Below are positions 25,952 through 34,820 of a stretch of DNA of 64,000 nucleotides, in pieces. The notes below the pieces were generated by a model. It was not told the origin of the DNA. It worked only from the letters and a program-made list of their open reading frames with translations, and did not search any database. Source of the stretch: Erwinia sp. E_sp_B01_1 (GTDB taxonomy: Bacteria > Pseudomonadota > Gammaproteobacteria > Enterobacterales > Enterobacteriaceae); assembly GCF_036865545.1 (NCBI RefSeq), contig NZ_CP142208.1:3410001-3474000 (forward strand), given 5' to 3'. How positions within the stretch are numbered: the first letter of the stretch is position 1; the number at the start of each line of letters is the position of its first letter. A program made the position numbers and the translations under genes.

Positions 25952-28492
25952 TTAGTTATTCCCTGTGGATGAGTTACCGGTTCCCAGAATTTCAATATTT
26001 AGCTTACCGGGCATTGAAGTATAAATAGGTAGTGTTTTTCCATTCTCATCCGAAATACCGCTAAATATCTGACCATCGGCAGTGGTTACTTTATATTCCG
26101 TCTTCGGGATGAGTTTCCCTTCATTATCTTGCAGTGTATAAACACCGCCATATCCTTTCGGGAAGGTATGAGGCGGTGAACTTAACGTGGCAGGTCCCAT
26201 CTTCTGGGCATTGGCACATTTCCACAGAACATTACCTTCGCAGCCCAGAATGATATTTTTGCCCTGTAGCTGGATAAATGAGCCATCGTTATTTTTCAGA
26301 ACGATATCTTTGGCGGCGGTCAGTTCCATCCGCCCTTCCGTGCTGGTCACGGTAACATCCTGTTTGGCCAGCATCTCCAGCGCATCACCCTGCGCCTGGA
26401 TTTCCACCTTCCCTTTTGCGGCAAAGAGTTTCATACCGGCCTTCTGGGCCAGCATACTGATGGCTTCCCCCGCCGCCACTGTAAAGCGCTTCAGCGCACC
26501 AATGTCGGTGTTTTGCTGTGACATAATGCCCACACTGGCGCTGCCGGAGGAGACCCGGACAGCCTGAGGACTGGAGATGCTTACACCTTCAGGTGCATTC
26601 AGTACCATCCCGGGTTTGATCAGTTCTTTCAGTGCGTCAGTCAGTTGTACCTGACTCTGGAGATCAACAGGCAGGGCCTGTGCACTTTCTGACGCTTCAG
26701 ACAGGCTGCGGGCAATACTCAGTGCATTTTCCAGCTGAGCGATCGCTTCCTGCATCGAGAGCATTTTGTCACCAGCTGCGGGCTGCTTATCTGCCGTGAT
26801 GAAGACCCCGTCACCGCCGCGAATCACGACGTGTTTGTCAGTACGTAGTTCAGCACCTTCACCACGCAGCGCTCTGGATGCGTCGACATTGTGACCCAGA
26901 TTAAGCTGCGTCTTGCCTCCGTATTCGGTACTGAGCTTAACGTGCTCCTCGCCGCGCTTGTCTTCCATCCGCAGTTTGTTCAGACCCGCTGTGCGCATGA
27001 CATTGCGTGTGCTGTTCAGTTCGGTAACGTGGTCAACGTGGCGGGAGTCATGCAACGCGTGCGCGATATACGGCCGGTCGGGGTCACCTTCATGGAAGGC
27101 AATCGCCACTTCAGTCCCCTGTATCAATGGGAAGTGGAAGCCGTATTTGTCTCCGCCGTAAGGTTTGGCAAAGCGCACCGGCATACTTTCCATACCCTGA
27201 CGCTTGTCGTCCCGGTCGGCGTCGAACTTCACCCGGTACTGGCCAGAAGCATCCTGCCAGGCGTAGATGTCGTTGTCTTTGGCGCTGGTGACGCGGGCCA
27301 TCAGCGTACCGCTGACCACCGGACGCTTTTTAGCCGCCGGGCGCCAACAGCGATTTTCGTAATAAGGCATTGCCTCCCACATCACGACCAGGGCATTCCT
27401 GCGGCTGGCGATATAGCCCGTGCGGGTAATGATAACGCCGTTTTCTGTTTCTGACGGCAGGGTCGGCGGTACAGCCAGTTCACTTATGGTCAGCACCTGT
27501 GCCGGAGAAAGCAGGGCATCATTACTGCTGCCACTGATAGTCGTCTGTCCGGACAGAAAACGTTCATGCTCAAGGCGCGCCCAGAAGTTGCCAGTTTCCG
27601 CTGAAGGCGTGATTTTGTCGCCACGCTCAAGATGACGTGGCAGGTAATGATAAACCTCACCGTAGGTAAAACCGTCACCGTCGCCACGGGTCATGTCCGC
27701 CGGTACAGAGGTCAGGATATTCTGAGCTTCACGGTGATTGTAATCACTGGCGGTGACAGTGCGCTCAACCACGTTCTGTCGGACGTTAACCCCCCATACC
27801 GAGTCCGCTGCATTATCACTCATTCCCGATGGGCTGCTGAGCGGCAGAGACTTACCGAACGTCCATGCACTCTGCCTGTCTGCGAAATGCACCACTTCGG
27901 TCCGGGTGTCGGGCTGCAGGGTAAAGAAGTAGAAAATCCCCACTTCGGCCAGCAGACGCTCAATGAAGGCGAGGTCATTTTCCTTGTACTGGTTAATCTG
28001 TTCACGCTTTGGATAGTCAGCTTTAAGAGTAAACTCATACTCCCAGCCTTTCAGGCCATGCTCCTGCAATACTTCAGTGACGACTTCCGGTACCGACTTA
28101 TTGACAAAAAAGCGGTGGGTACGGAATTGCCTGCGTAGCAGAGACAGGAACGGCTCAATAATAATCTGGTACATCGCCTGGTCGCGTGAACCACTGATAC
28201 GCTTAAAATGCGTCACCACGCCATGCACCACTTTCTGCCCGTTCTGCCCCATCAGCGGCCCTGTTCCCATAGTCAGCGTGGCAGGCCTGGTCAACAGTTG
28301 CGCTGAACTGATATTCTGATCGCTGCTGGTAAAAATAACCTGGTAGTAATAAAGCTCACTCATAAACTCTTTACCGCTGAACGTCTCCACATCCAGCGAG
28401 GCGGTACAGGACGGAATATTCAGGCGGTAGCGGTTCAATCCGCTTTCAGTTAGCGCAGACAGGGTGTTCTTAAGCGTATCTGTCAGACTCAT
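25952..28492 (-). CDS. vgrG: T6SS spike protein VgrG (TssI) with C-terminal transthyretin-like domain, first cassette
   Basis: The likely start is ATG 28492 (MSLTDTLKNTLSALTESGLN) behind GGAG, giving 846 residues. A gp27-like base, gp5 OB fold and DUF2345 beta-helix are followed by a TTR-like domain (about 790-840, KTEYKVTTADGQIFSGISDE) and a short Ser/Thr/Asn tail. The TTR domain probably recruits Tle1, encoded next. Much of the centre (about 26900-27600) is nearly identical in DNA to the other vgrG, but the N- and C-terminal parts differ, so the two spikes are mosaic paralogues with distinct cargo domains. Confidence 0.94.
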   Translation of the reverse strand: MSLTDTLKNTLSALTESGLNRYRLNIPSCTASLDVETFSGKEFMSELYYYQVIFTSSDQNISSAQLLTRPATLTMGTGPLMGQNGQKVVHGVVTHFKRISGSRDQAMYQIIIEPFLSLLRRQFRTHRFFVNKSVPEVVTEVLQEHGLKGWEYEFTLKADYPKREQINQYKENDLAFIERLLAEVGIFYFFTLQPDTRTEVVHFADRQSAWTFGKSLPLSSPSGMSDNAADSVWGVNVRQNVVERTVTASDYNHREAQNILTSVPADMTRGDGDGFTYGEVYHYLPRHLERGDKITPSAETGNFWARLEHERFLSGQTTISGSSNDALLSPAQVLTISELAVPPTLPSETENGVIITRTGYIASRRNALVVMWEAMPYYENRCWRPAAKKRPVVSGTLMARVTSAKDNDIYAWQDASGQYRVKFDADRDDKRQGMESMPVRFAKPYGGDKYGFHFPLIQGTEVAIAFHEGDPDRPYIAHALHDSRHVDHVTELNSTRNVMRTAGLNKLRMEDKRGEEHVKLSTEYGGKTQLNLGHNVDASRALRGEGAELRTDKHVVIRGGDGVFITADKQPAAGDKMLSMQEAIAQLENALSIARSLSEASESAQALPVDLQSQVQLTDALKELIKPGMVLNAPEGVSISSPQAVRVSSGSASVGIMSQQNTDIGALKRFTVAAGEAISMLAQKAGMKLFAAKGKVEIQAQGDALEMLAKQDVTVTSTEGRMELTAAKDIVLKNNDGSFIQLQGKNIILGCEGNVLWKCANAQKMGPATLSSPPHTFPKGYGGVYTLQDNEGKLIPKTEYKVTTADGQIFSGISDENGKTLPIYTSMPGKLNIEILGTGNSSTGNN

Positions 28493-28568
28493 GATATTGA
28501 CTCCAAGGGATGACCTGCTGTCCATGACTTTCTTGCCGACGGGCAAATAACAGGCTTAATCAGGGTGC

Positions 28569-28796
28569 TCAGCAAGTACGAAAAAGAGTGATTACGGCTG
28601 CAACTCCGGGGGCGCAGGCGAGGCTTTTAATCAGCAACACGGTCATTTCAAAATTGCTCATGCCGTATTCACTATCACCACTAATGGGGATAAAGTGCTT
28701 AACGAATGTGTAAAAACAGGCATCCGAAAAAAATGACACTCCCGACATAAATAAAGTTATAAAAACAAAAACTTTTATTACTTTATATCTGGACAC
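28569..28796 (-). CDS. Small two-span membrane protein of the vgrG cassette
   Basis: 75 residues from a GTG that overlaps the lipoprotein stop by one base (TAGTG). Two hydrophobic segments (VFVFITLFMSGVSFF and MTVLLIKSLACAPGVAAVIT) flank a polar middle (PISGDSEYGMSNFE). I recognise no family. Its decayed copy occupies the same place in the second cassette (19567-19812). Coupled translation with the lipoprotein suggests a joint role, for example a membrane partner in immunity; this is inference. Confidence 0.6.
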   Translation of the reverse strand: MSRYKVIKVFVFITLFMSGVSFFSDACFYTFVKHFIPISGDSEYGMSNFEMTVLLIKSLACAPGVAAVITLFRTC

Positions 28797-29248
28797 TATT
28801 CAGAAACTTCAATTGAGCCATATGGCCTTGCAAACTCTCGGTCGGTCAAAGGGAAATTATACACTTGATTATTATTAACCCCCACACCAACAACAAACCC
28901 CCTTGAGCTATTATCACTTCTGGTCGAATGCAATATAAACTCGACAACATATTTATTGCCATTTATAAATTCATAATAAGAAGACGGAATACAGAGCTCT
29001 CCATCTAACACGATGAGATTAGGAGAGAAGTTATATTTTTTTTCCTTCGAGGGTGTTCCGCGCAAATTGATGGCAATAGCAACAGGTTGATAATCCTGCG
29101 CATCCTTGATCTCAACACATACCTTATCTCCCTTCCAGGTGGCTAACGAGGTTTCGTCCGGTACCATTCTGTCTCCTGGGCCAGGACATCCTGTAAGCAT
29201 CATCAGGCACCCACAGAGTAAAAGCATTATCGATAGTTTCCTCACCAT
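28796..29248 (-). CDS. Putative T6SS immunity periplasmic lipoprotein, first cassette
   Basis: 150 residues with a signal peptide and lipobox LMMLTGC followed by PGPGDRMVPDETS. The domain is small and beta-rich, with VCVEIKDAQDYQPVAIAINL, LCIPSSYYEFINGNKYVVEF and the end NFPLTDREFARPYGSIEVSE. It is paralogous to the protein at 19817-20284. Its start overlaps the end of the HExxH gene and its stop overlaps the start of the small membrane protein, so the three are coupled. The immunity role rests on family labelling from memory and on position. Confidence 0.75.
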   Translation of the reverse strand: MVRKLSIMLLLCGCLMMLTGCPGPGDRMVPDETSLATWKGDKVCVEIKDAQDYQPVAIAINLRGTPSKEKKYNFSPNLIVLDGELCIPSSYYEFINGNKYVVEFILHSTRSDNSSRGFVVGVGVNNNQVYNFPLTDREFARPYGSIEVSE

Positions 29249-29796
29249 GGAAATCCCCGCAATGCATTTCGATATTGTTCTCTTATTAACGATTCCGATG
29301 TATTGCCATCAAGCGTAATAACGGGGTATTTTTTAATTTCAAGATAATTCCATGCATCATATCCAAATACCTGGAGGACAAAATCATCTGCAATAATCTG
29401 TGCCTGTTGTTCCATCGGATATTCACTCAACAAACGACCATCAAGCGTGTAACGATAACTTACCATCCAGCTAACCAGTCCTCTAAAGAGTACATTCATT
29501 CCTTTTTCACGTTGCCAGACATGCCCCATTTCATGGATAAACATATGCTGAACATTATCTGTTTCCCGGGAGAAATCATCACTGTATTGATCGCGAAAAT
29601 AAATCTCTCCGTTTGGTGTCATCGCCGTATTATTATCCTGTAAATTGAAAGGAAGATAACTTTCTCTGTGGATCCATACCTTCGAATAATCAATAGTTGA
29701 TAAAAAAACAGATTGCGCCAGTTTTATTTCACCTGTCGTCAGCAATCTGAGTCCGCCTTCTTTAATTTTCAGTTGTTCCTGAGTTTCTTCAGTCAT
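29242..29796 (-). CDS. HExxH zincin-like T6SS-associated protein, first cassette
   Basis: From ATG 29796 the protein has 184 residues, overlapping the clpV stop by 8 bases. It contains HEMGHVWQ (88-95), a zinc-site type HExxH motif, and a later acidic helix (MEQQAQIIADDF) that could give the third ligand. There is no signal peptide or membrane span. It is paralogous to 20278-20841, with conserved blocks EGGLRLLT, AMTPNGEIYF and the end RGFPW. It is either a small metallopeptidase effector or an accessory factor of the spike. Conservation of the HExxH motif in both copies supports a working metal site. Confidence 0.72.
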   Translation of the reverse strand: MTEETQEQLKIKEGGLRLLTTGEIKLAQSVFLSTIDYSKVWIHRESYLPFNLQDNNTAMTPNGEIYFRDQYSDDFSRETDNVQHMFIHEMGHVWQREKGMNVLFRGLVSWMVSYRYTLDGRLLSEYPMEQQAQIIADDFVLQVFGYDAWNYLEIKKYPVITLDGNTSESLIREQYRNALRGFPW

Positions 29797-32428
29797 GTGC
29801 AAACTCCAGCCCTATGCCCTCTTCCTCACTCCAGCTAAGGCGTAACAACTGTGGTTTCTGTTTGGCGGCCATGTGAGTAAGCAACTGCTGACTCAGTACT
29901 GGCAGGATTTGCTGATTGAGCAGGCTATCGACGTTACGTGCGCCGGTATCCGGCAGCAGGCAGGCTGCGGTCAGGGTGTCGTACAGGCTCTCGTCAATGT
30001 GGGTGCTCAGGCCGTAGTGGCGTTGTAAGCGCTTGCCCACCTGGTTGAGTTTCATTTCCACGATGGTACGCATCGCAGCTTCCGCCAGCGGGCGGTAAAT
30101 CACGGTCTGAAAGCGGGCCAGCAGTGCCGGCTGGAAGTGGTCACGCAGGACAGGGCGCAGCAATTCCTGCAAATCGCTTTCGCTGGCCTCCGGCTGCTCA
30201 CCCAGCAATTGCATGAGAGGATCGCTACCAAGATTGGAGGTCATCAGAATTACCGTATTGCGGAAGTCGATTTCGCGCCCTTCGCCGTCACGCATAAAGC
30301 CGCGGTCGAAGACCTGATAGAACAGGTTCATGACGTCACGGTGCGCTTTTTCCACTTCATCCAGCAGCACCACGCTGTACGGGCGCTTGCGCACAGCTTC
30401 GGTGAGGATCCCGCCCTGACCATAGCCGACATAGCCCGGCGGGGAGCCCTTCAGCTGTGATACGGTGTGCGGCTCCTGGTACTCGGACAGGTTGATGGTG
30501 ATGAGCGATTTTTCGCCACCGTACAGCACATCAGCCAGCGCCAGTGCGGTTTCGGTTTTTCCCACGCCACTCGGGCCAACCAACAGAAATACACCCTGCG
30601 GGCCGTTCTCGGAGGTGAGACCCGTTTTCGCCGCTCGCAGGCGCTGGGCGATGGCGTTGAGCGCCACATCCTGGCCTACGACGCGCTTGCCAATTTCACC
30701 TTCTATATTCAGCAACTCGGTCTGTTCGTCCTTCATTAATGAGGAGAGTGGTACGCCGGTCCAGTCGGCAATCACGTTGGCCACCGTGCGAGTATCGACG
30801 TCCGCGGTCAGCAGCGGCGCGTTGCCCTGTAGACTGGAGAGTTGCTGTTGCAGTACCGCGATCTCCTCCTGACGGCTGATGTCCTGACGCACGTCCAGCA
30901 GCTGTCTCGTCAGCGCCAGCTCCTGAGCGTATTGGGTTTCCCGCTCGTCCAGCTCAACAACCAGCGCAATCTGCTGTTGCTCAATGACCGCCAGTCGTTC
31001 GCCGTGCTCGCGGCCGCCCAGCGCGATATCTTCCAGCAGCGCCTGTTTTTCAAAATCGAACGCGGTGAGTTTCGCCCGAAACTCGGTCAGCGCTTCAGGC
31101 ACGGTGTCGAGGCTCATGCGTACGCGGGCCGCAGCGGTATCAAGCAGGTCGACAGCTTTATCCGGCAGCTGGCGTCCGGTGAGGTAGCGTCGGGACAGGG
31201 TGACCGCCGCGCGAACCGCATCGTCGGTGATGTGCACGCTGTGGTGTTCGGCGTAGCGGGATTTTAAACCGCGCAGCATCAGGCAGGCAGTGTCGTCGTC
31301 CGGTTCGTCGACTTTCACCATCTGGAAACGGCGCTCAAGTGCCGCATCGCGTTCAAAATACTGTTTGTACTCGCTCCAGGTGGTGGCGGCGATGGTGCGC
31401 AGTTCGCCACGCGCCAGCGCGGGCTTTAGAAGGTTGGCTGCATCTGCGCCGCCCGCAGAGTTACCAGCCCCGATAATAGTGTGCGCTTCATCGATAAACA
31501 GCAGAATAGGGACAGGTGACTGCTGTACCGCATCAATAACGTTTTTCAGCCGCTGTTCGAACTCACCTTTCACGCCTGCGCCTGCCTGTAACAGACCGAG
31601 GTCGAGTGTGCGCAGAACAACAGGCTTGAGAGATTCTGGTACGTTACCTTCAGTAATACGCAACGCCAGACCTTCGACCAGTGCCGTTTTACCGACTCCT
31701 GGTTCACCGACCAGAATCGGGTTGTTCTTACGACGACGGGAGAGAATGTCCACCATCTGACGGATTTCCGTGTCACGACCAAACACCGGATCGATGTTGC
31801 CCTCTTTCGCTTTGGCGGTGACGTCGAGGGTGAATTTATCCAGTGCGTTCTGCAGCGCCGGGGTCAGCTCACCCTCTTTCAGCTCTGCACCAACCGGGCG
31901 ACCGACAAACTCCACTTTTCCGCCATGGTTCTGCGCCAGTTCGGCTTCCTGCTGTACTTCCGGCCGTTCGTCTGACTGGGCATCCAGTAACGGACGCAGG
32001 CGTTCCAGTTGGCTCTGCCCCAGTGTCAGCAAAGGCCATAGGCCATCACAGCGCACCAGGTTTTGTTTCCCGACCAGCGCCATCAGCAGATGATGACTTC
32101 GGATCTGTTCTTCACCCGTAAGCGAGGCAATCAGCCAGGCTTCCTGCATCAGCATCTGGATGTTTTCCGAGAGCTGTGGACGGTGGCGTACTGAGCGCGG
32201 TTGTTTATCGAGCCAGCCGAGCAAATCCTGCCAGATGCTGTCCATATCCCACTCGTAACGACGCGCCAGCACAGTCAGGTCACCTTCGCCCTGCTCCAGT
32301 AGTTTCAGCAGCCAGTGCTCCGGAAGAATTTCCGCATGGGCGCGGGTCAGACAGAGCGAGGCTGCCCCTTCCATCGCGCGGGCACAGTACGGATTCAGAC
32401 GACGTAACAGGATGGCTGGGTTTTCCAT
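29789..32428 (-). CDS. clpV: T6SS sheath-disassembly ATPase TssH (ClpV)
   Basis: 879 residues. A Clp N-domain (residues 1-150) is followed by AAA+ domain 1 with Walker A GEPGVGKTAL and Walker B FIDEAHT, a coiled-coil middle region, and AAA+ domain 2 with Walker A GPSGVGKTETAL and the GSPPGYVGYGQGG pore-loop region. ClpV binds and unfolds contracted TssB/TssC sheath so that subunits can be reused. The gene lies 172 bases after hcp, beyond an intrinsic terminator, so it probably has its own promoter or depends on readthrough. Length is normal. Confidence 0.96.
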   Translation of the reverse strand: MENPAILLRRLNPYCARAMEGAASLCLTRAHAEILPEHWLLKLLEQGEGDLTVLARRYEWDMDSIWQDLLGWLDKQPRSVRHRPQLSENIQMLMQEAWLIASLTGEEQIRSHHLLMALVGKQNLVRCDGLWPLLTLGQSQLERLRPLLDAQSDERPEVQQEAELAQNHGGKVEFVGRPVGAELKEGELTPALQNALDKFTLDVTAKAKEGNIDPVFGRDTEIRQMVDILSRRRKNNPILVGEPGVGKTALVEGLALRITEGNVPESLKPVVLRTLDLGLLQAGAGVKGEFEQRLKNVIDAVQQSPVPILLFIDEAHTIIGAGNSAGGADAANLLKPALARGELRTIAATTWSEYKQYFERDAALERRFQMVKVDEPDDDTACLMLRGLKSRYAEHHSVHITDDAVRAAVTLSRRYLTGRQLPDKAVDLLDTAAARVRMSLDTVPEALTEFRAKLTAFDFEKQALLEDIALGGREHGERLAVIEQQQIALVVELDERETQYAQELALTRQLLDVRQDISRQEEIAVLQQQLSSLQGNAPLLTADVDTRTVANVIADWTGVPLSSLMKDEQTELLNIEGEIGKRVVGQDVALNAIAQRLRAAKTGLTSENGPQGVFLLVGPSGVGKTETALALADVLYGGEKSLITINLSEYQEPHTVSQLKGSPPGYVGYGQGGILTEAVRKRPYSVVLLDEVEKAHRDVMNLFYQVFDRGFMRDGEGREIDFRNTVILMTSNLGSDPLMQLLGEQPEASESDLQELLRPVLRDHFQPALLARFQTVIYRPLAEAAMRTIVEMKLNQVGKRLQRHYGLSTHIDESLYDTLTAACLLPDTGARNVDSLLNQQILPVLSQQLLTHMAAKQKPQLLRLSWSEEEGIGLEFAHD

Positions 32429-32561
32429 TTTTCTCTCTCTTGATGGCTTCCGGGCACGCTACCGCCCTTCGCTGTTTCCCATTAAGGGGACCAAAGCGTA
32501 TATGGCCGGGCAAGCAGATTGTGTGTGTTTTTGCTGAGCGCCCGTAATAACAGATACTTAG

Positions 32562-32594
32562 CAAAAAAAAGCGGACAGAGAAGCTCTGCCCGCT
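32562..32594 (-). terminator. Intrinsic terminator after hcp
   Basis: Read on the minus strand, the stem GCGGGCAGAG pairs with CTCTGTCCGC (one G-U pair) across a CTT loop and is followed by a run of eight T. It lies just after the hcp stop at 32601. A terminator here would raise Hcp output relative to clpV and the cassettes downstream. Confidence 0.8.
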
Positions 32595-32600
32595 TGTGAC

Positions 32601-33092
32601 TTACGCGGTGGCGCGTTCGTTCCAGGAATCGGAATGAATGATGTTGCCGTCTTTGTAAGTCCAGGTGATTTTTTCGTAGCGCAGTTCAATCTGCTCAAGG
32701 TGGTTATGCTTCTCGAAAGAAGGATCCTTGATGTCGTGCATCACCGGGTTCACCTTCACCACCTTCACGTTCTCAAGTTTGGTGTTGAAGTACTCTACTT
32801 CCTGACCGGCGTCGTCGATTTTGTACCACTTGAATTCAGCAGACTTCAGGGTCTGACCGGTGGTGACCGCTTTGTACAGATACGGGCTGGAGGAGTCGAT
32901 TTCCTTGGTGAATTTGAACGGCGTGTGAATACGCGTGCCGGTCAGTTTGCCGGTGTTGTTATCGGTCGGGATGTACAGGTTATGCTCCTGCGCCACCAGT
33001 TCGATGCTGCCTTCACGATCCTGAACGTCCACAGACCCTTTAATGTCCGCGCCGCCATCGTCTTTCAGCCAAAGATAAACAGGAATTGCCAT
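32601..33092 (-). CDS. hcp: T6SS tube protein Hcp (TssD)
   Basis: 163 residues with the full Hcp beta-barrel pattern: MAIPVYLWLKDDGGADIKGS at the start, the extended loop PTDNNTGKLTGTRIHTPFKF, the core DSSSPYLYKAVTTGQTLKSA, and the final RYEKITWTYKDGNIIHSDSW. Hcp hexamers stack into the inner tube that is fired with the spike, and the ring lumen can carry small effectors. It lies 3 bases after the OmpA-domain gene, and a strong terminator follows. There is no C-terminal toxin extension. Confidence 0.96.
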   Translation of the reverse strand: MAIPVYLWLKDDGGADIKGSVDVQDREGSIELVAQEHNLYIPTDNNTGKLTGTRIHTPFKFTKEIDSSSPYLYKAVTTGQTLKSAEFKWYKIDDAGQEVEYFNTKLENVKVVKVNPVMHDIKDPSFEKHNHLEQIELRYEKITWTYKDGNIIHSDSWNERATA

Positions 33093-33095
33093 GAT

Positions 33096-34817
33096 TTACT
33101 CCATTTCATTGGTATCTGCGCCATCATCCGATGACGCCTGAGTGTTACCCGGTATCTGACAGGCGTCGGCCTGCGGTACCAGACTGATTTCGACACGGCG
33201 GTTCTGCGCACGGCCAACCGGCGTATCGTTGGTTGCGACCGGGCGGCCTGCGCCATAGCCCTGCACCGCAAAACAGCTTTCCGGTACATCACCGGTATCC
33301 CTCATCCAGTCACGTACCGCTTCAGCACGTTTCAGGGAGAGCGTCTGATTGAGTTTCAGGTTGCCGGTATTGTCGGTATGTCCACTGACCACAATCAGCC
33401 AGCCCGGCTTCGCCTTGATGCCAACAAGAGAATTAATGAGCATTTTCGTGGAGCCGGCCTTCAGGTCAGATTTTCCGGAATCAAACAGCGACATGCTGTC
33501 GAGGCGAAGGGTCTTCGGTCCCTGAATGATTTTTTTGATAACCGGAGGAGGTGGCGGAGGTGGAGCCCAGTCACTGACGGCCGCTTCCACCGGCGGCACC
33601 AGACGCAGCCCCTGATAAAGCCCCAGCCGGTAGCGCAGTGGTTCACCCCGGCGCGCCCAGTCATCCAGCAGAGCACCATCGGCCCTGAGGCGCTGTTGCG
33701 CCCGAAGCCTGGGGGCGGCTGGCTGGCCCGACAGGTGGTGATACTGTGCAAGGTGGTCACTGACATTGCGAATGAGGCGCTGGTTATTGACCCAGGAAGC
33801 CAGCATCGCCAGGGCCAGAAATACCCCGCCCAGCAGGCCGGCATAACGCCAGAATACCATCCGACTGCTGACTCCCCGGCGGCGCGGCAGCGCCGACAAC
33901 AGCAGTTCTGGCAGCGGTAAGGGCTCATCGGTACAGGCCGCGTCAGGCGGCAATGCGGTCACGGAGCCAATATACTGCTGCCAGAGATTATCTGGCTGAC
34001 CCCTCACCGGCACCATACAGACCCCCAATGCGCAGGGTTTCATTTCGGGCAACTCACCGTGGCGGACCGACAACAGGCTGTTGACCGCGGCATCCTGCCA
34101 GGCAAGCACACTGTCAAGCCACAGCCCCTGACTCAGACGGAAGAGACGTTCACCTGCATCCGGTTCACAGGCCCACTCAGCCAGTGACAGGCTACCCTGC
34201 CCAGGCTGGTGAACCTGCATACCCGTACGCTGGCTGACCGTGGTAAACCAGACAGGCTCAGCCGTCGTGCAGGCCGCAGGCGGAGACACCCAGGTCACCG
34301 TCCACATTGGGAGAAGACAGCCAGGGGTGGAACGGCACTGTACGATCCCACGCTGCCAGCCCCGCAGACGCTGGGTAAAATCGTCTGCGGAGGTGTGGGA
34401 CTCAGGTAAAACCGCCAGCAACACCGAGAGCTGAGAGACCAGCGCCGGACGCACCTGCCCCAGGAATTGCACCAGTAACGGCAGCTGCTCTGCATCTTTC
34501 ACCCACAGATACCAGCCCTGGCGGGTTTCACGATGGCGGGTTTGTGGTGGGAACAGAGCGGTGTTATCGCCACAGACCAGAATGAGGGCTCCCTGAAAAT
34601 CCTCCGGCGGCAGGCTGTCATCCACTATCTCTCTGACGGCTTCGGTACGCGCATGCACTACCCGCCACTGCCGCCAGAGTAAAAAAACAGACACCAGGAC
34701 AATCAGCAGGCAGAGCACGACACAACTGGTTACCGACAACGGCCAGAACCCCAGGATGAGCCACAGCGCCAGAAGCGCCCCGAAAGCCGTTAACAGACTC
34801 CGGTAAACATCACGCAT
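33096..34817 (-). CDS. T6SS OmpA/MotB-domain membrane protein (TagL/extended TssL type)
   Basis: 573 residues. Two membrane spans at the N-terminus (about 8-50) and one near 325-345 (YAGLLGGVFLALAMLASWV) lead to a proline-rich linker (WAPPPPPPPVIKK) and a C-terminal OmpA-like peptidoglycan-binding domain (SGHTDNTGNLKLNQTLSLKR; GYGAGRPVATNDTPVGRAQN; RRVEI). It should anchor the TssJLM complex to the cell wall, since the TssL encoded next to it lacks such a domain. It lies 3 bases after tssL and 3 bases before hcp. The symbol is left open because family names for this protein vary. Confidence 0.88.
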   Translation of the reverse strand: MRDVYRSLLTAFGALLALWLILGFWPLSVTSCVVLCLLIVLVSVFLLWRQWRVVHARTEAVREIVDDSLPPEDFQGALILVCGDNTALFPPQTRHRETRQGWYLWVKDAEQLPLLVQFLGQVRPALVSQLSVLLAVLPESHTSADDFTQRLRGWQRGIVQCRSTPGCLLPMWTVTWVSPPAACTTAEPVWFTTVSQRTGMQVHQPGQGSLSLAEWACEPDAGERLFRLSQGLWLDSVLAWQDAAVNSLLSVRHGELPEMKPCALGVCMVPVRGQPDNLWQQYIGSVTALPPDAACTDEPLPLPELLLSALPRRRGVSSRMVFWRYAGLLGGVFLALAMLASWVNNQRLIRNVSDHLAQYHHLSGQPAAPRLRAQQRLRADGALLDDWARRGEPLRYRLGLYQGLRLVPPVEAAVSDWAPPPPPPPVIKKIIQGPKTLRLDSMSLFDSGKSDLKAGSTKMLINSLVGIKAKPGWLIVVSGHTDNTGNLKLNQTLSLKRAEAVRDWMRDTGDVPESCFAVQGYGAGRPVATNDTPVGRAQNRRVEISLVPQADACQIPGNTQASSDDGADTNEME

Positions 34818-34820
34818 GGC

